Under the pieces are notes generated by a model. That model was given only the letters and a program-made list of their open reading frames with translations, had not been told where the DNA came from and searched no databases. Positions 6,647 to 11,628 of a stretch of 11,628 bases of DNA are shown piece by piece. The position numbers and the translations under genes are program-made. Source of the DNA: Methanobacteriota archaeon (GTDB lineage: Archaea > Thermoplasmatota > Poseidoniia > Poseidoniales > Thalassarchaeaceae); assembly GCA_002714745.1 (NCBI GenBank), contig PAYF01000033.1, positions 30,340 to 41,967 of the forward strand, read 5' to 3'. Within the stretch, counting starts at the first letter, position 1; each line of letters starts with the position of its first letter.

Positions 6647-8200
6647 ATGAGCGTAAATGATGAGCGAGTCGAGGATTTGCGGCGCAGGAAGTCCCAGGCA
6701 GCAGGAGGGGGCGGACAAGCCAGAGTCTCGGCCCAGCATGCAAAGGGAAAGATGACTGCTCGTGAGAGAATTGAGTCTCTACTAGATGGTGGTTCGTTCA
6801 TGGAGGTCGATACATTAGTCGAGCACCGTTGTAGGGACTTCGAAATGGATAGGAACGTGATTCCCGGAGATGGAGTGGTGTGTGGACACGGTACGATTGA
6901 TGGTAGAGTCGTCTATTGCTTCGCACAGGATTTCACGGTATATGGTGGATCTCTAGGTGAGATGCACGGCCTGAAAATATGCAAGATTCTCGATATGGCC
7001 CTCAAAACCGGAGCTCCTGTTATCGGTCTGAATGACAGTGGTGGAGCTAGGATTCAGGAGGGCGTTGCTAGTCTTGGCTCGTACGCGGAGATTTTCTTCC
7101 GCAACGTCAGAGCCAGTGGTGTAATCCCGCAGATTTCCGTAGTTATGGGGCCCTGTGCAGGAGGTGCGGTATATTCTCCGGCAATCACCGACTTCGTCGT
7201 TATGGTGAACAAGACCGCTCACATGTTCATCACAGGACCTGAAGTCATCAAGACAGTTACCAACGAGGAGGTGTCTTTCGAGGATCTCGGAGGAGCCTCA
7301 ACTCATGCCACTAAGTCCGGGGTGACTCATTTCACCGCTCAAGACGATGATGAGGCACTTTCGATTGTGCGAGAACTCGTCGGATACATGCCCTCGAATA
7401 ATCTTGAGAAGCCTCCTGTGTCCGGGACTTCTGACCCTATTGACAGGGTCTGCCAAAGTTTGGATGAACTCGTGCCTGAAGATCCTAGTCAACCGTATGA
7501 CATCACAATGGCAATCGAAGAGGTACTCGACGACGGGGCTTTCCTAGAGGTTCAAGAGGGCTATGCTGGTAACATAGTAGTGGGATTTGGAAGACTCGGT
7601 GGCCACACCATTGGTGTGGTAGGGAACCAGCCGAGCGTACTTGCTGGATGTCTCGATATTGATGCATCAATCAAGGGAGCGCGATTTGTAAGATTCTGTG
7701 ATGCATTCAACATCCCACTGCTCACCTTCGTAGATGTTCCGGGCTTTCTACCAGGGGCGAGTCAAGAGTGGGGCGGGATAATCAGACACGGTGCAAAACT
7801 GCTGTATGCATATGCAGAGGCTACCGTGCCTAAGATGACGGTGATTACAAGGAAGGCGTACGGAGGAGCCTATGACGTAATGTCGTCCAAGCACATCAGA
7901 GGTGATTACAACATCGCTTGGCCTACCGCCCAACTAGCAGTCATGGGAGCCGAGGGAGCCGTTCAGATTATCCATCGCAAGCGGATTGCGACTTCGGGTA
8001 ATCCTGAGCAGGAAAGAGACAGGCTAGTAGAAGATTATGATGAAACATTCGCGAATCCGTATAGAGCCGCCGCTCTGGGCTATCTTGATGATGTTATACA
8101 GCCTAGTCAGACTAGAGAAGTCTTGACTCGGGCATTAGGGGCTTTACTTGACAAAGAGGAGATTCGTCCTGCTCGCAAGCATGGCAACATTCCACTGTGA
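6647..8200 (+). CDS. pccB: Propionyl-CoA carboxylase, carboxyltransferase (beta) subunit
   Basis: This 517-residue subunit moves the carboxyl group from carboxybiotin to propionyl-CoA, giving (S)-methylmalonyl-CoA. Both crotonase-like halves are present at full family length. The N-terminal half has SGGARIQEG (131-139) and GPCAGGA (168-174) for the acyl-CoA site. The C-terminal half has [10 protein letters not shown] (361-370), the [11 protein letters not shown] segment (402-412) and AVMGAEGAV (431-439) for the biotin site. Asp410 in GGAYDVM appears to be the position associated with propionyl-CoA preference in actinobacterial PccB; I align it by eye. Methylmalonyl-CoA decarboxylase alpha subunits look very similar, but the mutase genes beside it and the biotin carrier downstream favour the carboxylase. 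The ATG at 6647 has no good Shine-Dalgarno, so it may be leaderless. Nine bases separate its stop from the next ATG. Confidence 0.95.
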   Translation: MSVNDERVEDLRRRKSQAAGGGGQARVSAQHAKGKMTARERIESLLDGGSFMEVDTLVEHRCRDFEMDRNVIPGDGVVCGHGTIDGRVVYCFAQDFTVYGGSLGEMHGLKICKILDMALKTGAPVIGLNDSGGARIQEGVASLGSYAEIFFRNVRASGVIPQISVVMGPCAGGAVYSPAITDFVVMVNKTAHMFITGPEVIKTVTNEEVSFEDLGGASTHATKSGVTHFTAQDDDEALSIVRELVGYMPSNNLEKPPVSGTSDPIDRVCQSLDELVPEDPSQPYDITMAIEEVLDDGAFLEVQEGYAGNIVVGFGRLGGHTIGVVGNQPSVLAGCLDIDASIKGARFVRFCDAFNIPLLTFVDVPGFLPGASQEWGGIIRHGAKLLYAYAEATVPKMTVITRKAYGGAYDVMSSKHIRGDYNIAWPTAQLAVMGAEGAVQIIHRKRIATSGNPEQERDRLVEDYDETFANPYRAAALGYLDDVIQPSQTREVLTRALGALLDKEEIRPARKHGNIPL

Positions 8201-8204
8201 GGAG
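8199..8204 (+). promoter_or_regulatory. Strong Shine-Dalgarno GAGGAG fixing the 8210 start
   Basis: GAGGAG overlaps the pccB stop codon and lies five bases before the ATG at 8210. It is the best ribosome-binding site in this operon and argues that the small frame after pccB is translated. Confidence 0.75.
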
Positions 8205-8209
8205 ATACC

Positions 8210-8410
8210 ATGGCAAAAGATGTTCCAAGAGATTCCAGGCTGAAGGCAGCAGCAGTTGTCGCGGTTCTGTTGGAGTTGTCTGAAGGTGATTTCCTAACAC
8301 CTTCTGGGCAGCGCGACTCGGGGTTGGCTTGGTCGAAGGACCATAGGAGAGTTCTCATTGGCAGGAGGAATTTGTTCCGCGCGCGTACACGTAGGAGTAC
8401 TACTAGGTGA
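8210..8410 (+). CDS. 66-residue basic protein between carboxyltransferase and biotin carrier
   Basis: This small protein has a hydrophobic, probably helical segment near the start (KAAAVVAVLLEL), a short middle containing one Trp (LAWSKDH), and a very basic C-terminus (RRVLIGRRNLFRARTRR). It has a strong ribosome-binding site, and its TGA lies four bases before the biotin-carrier ATG, whose AGGTGA site it contains, so it is co-translated with both carboxylase genes. Small subunits occupy comparable places in other carboxylases: the epsilon subunit of actinobacterial acyl-CoA carboxylases and the gamma/delta subunit of decarboxylases. The helix-Trp-basic-tail layout is loosely reminiscent of those, but I cannot claim homology. 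A structural or adaptor subunit of the carboxylase is the most likely role. The hydrophobic segment is short for a membrane span, so a soluble protein is more likely. Confidence 0.7.
   Translation: MAKDVPRDSRLKAAAVVAVLLELSEGDFLTPSGQRDSGLAWSKDHRRVLIGRRNLFRARTRRSTTR
8405..8410 (+). promoter_or_regulatory. Shine-Dalgarno AGGTGA fixing the biotin-carrier start
   Basis: AGGTGA contains the TGA stop of the 66-residue protein gene and lies four bases before the ATG at 8415. It rules against the TTG at 8358, from which the frame is also open. Confidence 0.75.
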
Positions 8411-8414
8411 CACT

Positions 8415-8819
8415 ATGACAATCAAGAGGAAGGTCACTGTAGATGGGGAGGCTTTTGAAGTTGAGATGGAGGAAGATGAGGATGGTTGGAAAGTCAGCAT
8501 CGATGATTCTCAATTCAAGGTTCAGGTAGAACAGGAAAAATTTCTTTCACCGAAGAGAGAATCTAGATCCCGTTCTAGCTCAGCTAGGTCCGGAACGATA
8601 TCCTCACCAATCCCGGGTAAGGTTGTATCTATGCACATCTCCGTTGGTGACCGAGTTGAGGAGGGGTCTGTTCTGATGATTCTTGAGGCCATGAAAATGC
8701 AAAACGAGGTCCAAGCCCCCATATCGGGAACTGTGGCGGAGTTGAACTGTGAGACTGGCGACAGTATCGAAGCCAACTCTCCACTTGTTGTAATCACGCC
8801 AGAGGATGTATCTGGCTAG
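8415..8819 (+). CDS. Biotin carboxyl carrier protein of propionyl-CoA carboxylase
   Basis: This 134-residue protein carries the biotin that shuttles carboxyl groups between biotin carboxylase and PccB. The C-terminal biotinyl/lipoyl domain (about 60-130) contains SPIPGKV, then EAMKM (91-95) with Lys94 as the biotinylated residue, and APISGTV. Residues 1-45 form a charged beta-type region (VTVDGEAFEVEMEE, then WKVSIDD) like the N-terminal region of other short carriers. A Ser/Arg-rich flexible linker (about 46-60) follows. The start is set by its Shine-Dalgarno. It is the last gene of the pccB operon. No biotin carboxylase follows, so that subunit must be encoded elsewhere. Confidence 0.93.
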   Translation: MTIKRKVTVDGEAFEVEMEEDEDGWKVSIDDSQFKVQVEQEKFLSPKRESRSRSSSARSGTISSPIPGKVVSMHISVGDRVEEGSVLMILEAMKMQNEVQAPISGTVAELNCETGDSIEANSPLVVITPEDVSG

Positions 8820-8861
8820 AGATTCACAGGGTTCAATAGAAGAGAAGGCCGGGGCTCTTTC

Positions 8862-9092
8862 ATGACGAGTTGTGACTACTCTGGATGCAAGGCTGATGGT
8901 ACCTTAGTCAGCCGACTATCTCCCGAGGGATTCCTAGTGGCCACAGGTAGCAAGGCTTACTCTTTTCGGGAGGCATATCGTAGATTCCACTACTGCGAAA
9001 AGCATCACGACGAACTCATGACCTCGGTTTGGAATCGTGTCAGAGAATCTGAGGACAAAGACGATGATCACATTGCACCCACTTCTGTGTAA
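8862..9092 (+). CDS. 76-residue Cys/His protein, possible zinc site
   Basis: I do not recognise the family. The protein has Cys4 and Cys9 at the N-terminus (CX4C) and a second cluster HYCEKHH (His43, Cys45, His48, His49), a pattern able to bind one zinc ion, with about 35 residues between containing a Gly/Tyr-rich, beta-like region. The C-terminus is acidic (ESEDKDDD). The start at 8862 is the first Met of the frame; no strong Shine-Dalgarno is visible. It lies 42 bases after the biotin-carrier gene and 38 bases before threonine synthase on the same strand, so it may be co-transcribed with either. No DNA-binding helix is obvious, so a regulator role is not supported. The metal site is inferred from residue pattern. 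Confidence 0.65.
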   Translation: MTSCDYSGCKADGTLVSRLSPEGFLVATGSKAYSFREAYRRFHYCEKHHDELMTSVWNRVRESEDKDDDHIAPTSV

Positions 9093-9130
9093 TGCGGTAG
9101 TTTCATTGAATAGTCCTCTCATGTCACTCC

Positions 9131-10354
9131 ATGACTTGCTATGTCAGCCATCTTGAATGCTCTGTGACTGGGGAAAAGTACGAGGCGGGGAGAATCCACA
9201 CCGTCTCCGTTTCTGGTAAGCCGCTACTCGTAAGGTACGACCTCGGACGCCTAGGCTCCGAAGTCAGTAGAGAGGACATCGAGAACTCTACTGAGCCAGG
9301 ATTCTGGAGATACTCTCCGCTGCTTCCAGTATCAAAGTCAGACAACAGAGTTTCACTCGGAGAGGTAGTAACTCCTCTAGTTCGACTAAATTCTTCAGCA
9401 GAATTTCTGGGAGTCGGATCGGGCTCAATTATCGTCAAAGATGAGTCCAGACTTCCTACTGGATCTTTCAAGGCACGCGGCTTAGGACTAGCAGTATCGA
9501 TGGCAAAGGAGCTCGGTCTGGAGCATCTCGCAATTCCGACAAATGGTAATGCCGGTTCTGCACTTGCCGCTTACGCAAGCCGTGCCGGCCTTTCCACTAC
9601 TGTGTTGTGTCCTGACAACACTCCCGAAATTAACACTCAGGAGACTATGGCTCAGGGTGGAGATACATACCTTGTGAACGGCCTGATTGGCGAGTGCGGC
9701 CATATTATCGCAGACGGAATCGAAGAAGTCGGGTGGTTCCCAGTATCCACACTAAAGGAGCCTTATCGAATTGAGGGGAAGAAAACAATGGGGATAGAGT
9801 TGGCAGAGCAGATGGAATGGAAATTGCCCGAACTTATCTTCTACCCTACTGGAGGAGGAACAGGATTGATTGGGATGTGGAAGGCCTTTGCTGAATTGAC
9901 TGAATTAGGTTGGATGGACTGCCCAATGCCGAGGATGGTTGCTGTCCAGTCTGATGGATGTGCCCCCATTGTCAAGGCGTGGGAGGAAGGAGCAGACCAT
10001 GCTGAGTTCTGGGAGAACGCTGAGACTGAGGCTTCGGGCATTAGGGTGCCTTCTGCCTTAGGAGACTTCCTCATCCTCAGGGCGTTGCGAGAATCGGGAG
10101 GATTCGCAATCGCAGTCAGCGACGAAGATATCCTTAGAACGGCTGCTGAGATTGGACATAGAGATGGTTTACTAATGTGCCCAGAAGGTGCAGCAACTGC
10201 TGCTGCATACAAGTCAGCCATAGATTCGGGCCTCATTAGCGGAGATGAGACAGCAGTTCTGTTCAACACTGCTACGGGGCTCAAGTATCCTATGCCTGAA
10301 GTGACTTTGAGAGTGAATAAGGACGAAGAAATAGAATTTGGGCAATTCCTCTAG
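9131..10354 (+). CDS. thrC: Threonine synthase
   Basis: This 407-residue PLP enzyme of fold type II turns O-phosphohomoserine into threonine and phosphate, the last step of threonine synthesis. Family marks: the PLP lysine Lys115 in PTGSFKARG, TNGNAGSALAAYA (about 137-149), the phosphate-binding glycine loop GGGTGLIG (241-248) and CPEGAATAAA near the C-terminus. The length and N-terminal extension fit the archaeal/plant-like class. Other type II enzymes such as threonine dehydratase or cysteine synthase are shorter at the N-terminus and fit less well. In many archaeal homologues the first 40 residues form a zinc ribbon with four Cys; here only Cys3 and Cys10 remain around LECSVTGEKYEAG, so that ribbon has probably lost its metal. 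The ATG at 9131 has no Shine-Dalgarno. It converges on aIF6 with a 4-bp overlap. Confidence 0.92.
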   Translation: MTCYVSHLECSVTGEKYEAGRIHTVSVSGKPLLVRYDLGRLGSEVSREDIENSTEPGFWRYSPLLPVSKSDNRVSLGEVVTPLVRLNSSAEFLGVGSGSIIVKDESRLPTGSFKARGLGLAVSMAKELGLEHLAIPTNGNAGSALAAYASRAGLSTTVLCPDNTPEINTQETMAQGGDTYLVNGLIGECGHIIADGIEEVGWFPVSTLKEPYRIEGKKTMGIELAEQMEWKLPELIFYPTGGGTGLIGMWKAFAELTELGWMDCPMPRMVAVQSDGCAPIVKAWEEGADHAEFWENAETEASGIRVPSALGDFLILRALRESGGFAIAVSDEDILRTAAEIGHRDGLLMCPEGAATAAAYKSAIDSGLISGDETAVLFNTATGLKYPMPEVTLRVNKDEEIEFGQFL

Positions 10355-11013
10355 ATTAGGCCGAGTGCGTCCTCGATTCGATTCAATTCCGGGCCTGTCG
10401 ATCCAGATCCCACGAGGGCATGGGTGTCGCTGGCTGCGCAACCTGCCCCTACGAATGGTGAGCCGAAGGTCACCGTACCTACCATCACCGGGACTTTCAT
10501 CACCGACTCGATTGCCTCGGCCTCCTCTCTAGTTATGTCGGGGTGAGCAAGTACCCCATTGCCGTTTGCCACCAGCATGCTGCCAACTGTGTCGTGCCCG
10601 GCCACCTTGGAATGCATCGCATCAACCCCTAGAACATCCGAGATCATCTCCACTCCTTTTTGCGGGACCACAGGGCTGACCACAGCACCGTGAGCATTGC
10701 ACTCGACGAGGTTTCCAGCAGCGTTCACTCCGCTCTCGAGAACTACGACATCACAGAAGCTGGTGAGTTCGTCTAGGTCCTCCTCTGTGGCGATGTCTGC
10801 AACAGCGATTCCCTTACCATTGCCACTCAGCAGGCTACCCAAGAGGGCTGAACCACCGACTAGAAATGGATGCATCTCGATTTCGAAGGACTGGGCCAGA
10901 ATCTCGGTGGAAGTGTCATCCAGGGAGCGAGGATAGAACAGAACGTCATCGACTACCGAGAGGTAGACTCCGACTTGGGTATGCCCCAATATATCGCCAG
11001 TGCTTATCGCCAT
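10351..11013 (-). CDS. eif6: Translation initiation factor aIF6 (eIF6 family)
   Basis: This 220-residue protein is full length for the family. It binds the large ribosomal subunit near the sarcin-ricin loop and keeps it from joining the small subunit too early, and it also acts in large-subunit maturation. The pseudo-symmetric repeats of the pentein fold can be seen as recurring Gly-Ser/Asn elements: GSLLSGNGKGIAV (about 59-71), LVECNAHGAVVSP, GSMLVANGNGVLAHP and GTVTFGSPFVGAG. The start at 11013 has AGGTGA (11017-11022) only three bases upstream. It lies 54 bases after the 3' end of 5S rRNA on the same strand, so it could be read through from the rRNA promoter. Its partner site, the sarcin-ricin loop, is in the 23S fragment next door. 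Confidence 0.95.
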   Translation of the reverse strand: MAISTGDILGHTQVGVYLSVVDDVLFYPRSLDDTSTEILAQSFEIEMHPFLVGGSALLGSLLSGNGKGIAVADIATEEDLDELTSFCDVVVLESGVNAAGNLVECNAHGAVVSPVVPQKGVEMISDVLGVDAMHSKVAGHDTVGSMLVANGNGVLAHPDITREEAEAIESVMKVPVMVGTVTFGSPFVGAGCAASDTHALVGSGSTGPELNRIEDALGLI

Positions 11014-11024
11014 ATCTCACCTAG

Positions 11025-11036
11025 TGGCCATGGCCA
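11025..11036. repeat. 12-bp perfect palindrome TGGCCATGGCCA in the 5S-aIF6 gap
   Basis: The sequence equals its own reverse complement over 12 bases and occupies the middle of the 54-bp gap before aIF6. On the minus strand it also contains two in-frame ATGs of a six-codon frame (MAMATR) ending in a TGA inside the Shine-Dalgarno region. A TATA-like TTTGATAATC lies just upstream (11039-11048). A regulatory role is possible, but the symmetry may be chance. Confidence 0.35.
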
Positions 11037-11067
11037 TTGATTATCAAATGTCGCGGGGTGAAGGAGA

Positions 11068-11188
11068 GTGGCACAGCGACGAACTTTCCCGTGGGCTTTC
11101 GCGCCACAGTACAGGAAACGACGCAGGAGGGCTTGACTTCCGGGTTCGGTATGGGACCGGGTAGGACCCCTCCGCTATGGCCGTGCAC
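11068..11188 (-). rRNA. rrf: 5S ribosomal RNA
   Basis: Read on the minus strand, the 121 nt contain the conserved 5S core CCCATACCGAACCCGGAAG and a 5' part GGCCATAGCGGAGGGG. The ends GUGCACGGC and GCUGUGCCAC pair into helix I with one bulged C, which set the boundaries to within a base or two. Length and core are typical of archaea. It lies about 80 bases downstream of 23S in the same direction. Confidence 0.93.
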
Positions 11189-11230
11189 AACTCATCCTTC
11201 GAATGTGAATTGATATGCTCTTTTGGACAG

Positions 11231-11246
11231 AGGCCCACAAGGGCCT
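11231..11246 (-). other. Hairpin in the 23S-5S spacer
   Basis: AGGCCC and GGGCCT form a perfect 6-bp GC-rich stem around a four-base loop, near the middle of the roughly 80-bp spacer. It may shape the precursor for rRNA processing. The spacer holds no tRNA. Confidence 0.4.
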
Positions 11247-11269
11247 TGGTGTTGTAGATATTTTTAGAT

Positions 11270-11628
<359 letters not shown>

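Noticed and set aside
6638..6666. Three copies of TGAGCG around the pccB start
   Set aside because: The spacing is irregular (10 and 13 bases), and two copies lie in coding sequence; this is weak evidence for an operator.
8358..8414. TTG-initiated longer biotin carrier protein
   Set aside because: The extension overlaps the 66-residue gene, and the ATG at 8415 has its own AGGTGA four bases upstream.
9841..10284. 147-codon minus-strand frame inside thrC
   Set aside because: It lies wholly within conserved threonine synthase sequence and its translation has no recognisable motif.
11189..11269. Possible tRNA in the 23S-5S spacer
   Set aside because: No cloverleaf arms or T-loop sequence can be formed, and the spacer has only one simple hairpin.

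Overview
The window looks like part of an archaeal chromosome, most probably a planktonic euryarchaeon related to Thermoplasmatota / Marine Group II (Poseidoniales). The archaeal assignment rests on a complete aIF6 gene, a 121-nt archaeal-type 5S rRNA, the AGGTGA ribosome-binding sites mixed with apparently leaderless starts, and a stand-alone cobalamin-binding subunit of methylmalonyl-CoA mutase. The narrower lineage is inference; the 23S fragment at the right edge would settle it. Coding density is very high: no gap exceeds about 110 bp. I see no mobile element, CRISPR array, tRNA or sign of recent transfer.

Layout. (1) Positions 1-2623, plus strand: a redox cluster. It starts with a 5'-truncated membrane-anchored HdrD/GlpC-type Fe-S oxidoreductase, followed by a 2x[4Fe-4S] ferredoxin-like protein and a two-helix membrane protein. 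A one-domain O6-alkylguanine-DNA alkyltransferase overlaps the last of these. (2) Positions 2620-6536, minus strand, read right to left: the B12-binding subunit of methylmalonyl-CoA mutase, its GTPase chaperone MeaB, a polytopic membrane protein resembling the dolichol kinase/SEC59 family, an unlisted 40-residue single-helix membrane protein, and glutamine-dependent asparagine synthetase. (3) Positions 6647-8819, plus strand, divergent from (2): the propionyl-CoA carboxylase carboxyltransferase subunit, a 66-residue protein, and a biotin carboxyl carrier protein. (4) Positions 8862-10354, plus strand: a 76-residue Cys/His protein and threonine synthase. (5) Positions 10351-11628, minus strand: 23S rRNA (3' part), 5S rRNA and aIF6 in one direction.

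How they work together. The two sides of the 6537-6646 divergent region together supply part of the route propionyl-CoA -> methylmalonyl-CoA -> succinyl-CoA: carboxyltransferase and biotin carrier on one side, cobalamin subunit and MeaB on the other. A 7-3-7 perfect inverted repeat between them is a candidate shared operator. Biotin carboxylase, epimerase and the catalytic mutase subunit are not in the window, so the pathway is incomplete here. The rRNA/aIF6 end links the large-subunit RNAs with the factor that binds the large subunit. Most of the window is recognisable metabolism. The poorly described parts are the small proteins (40, 66, 76 and 94 residues), the membrane Fe-S protein, and the regulatory palindromes.
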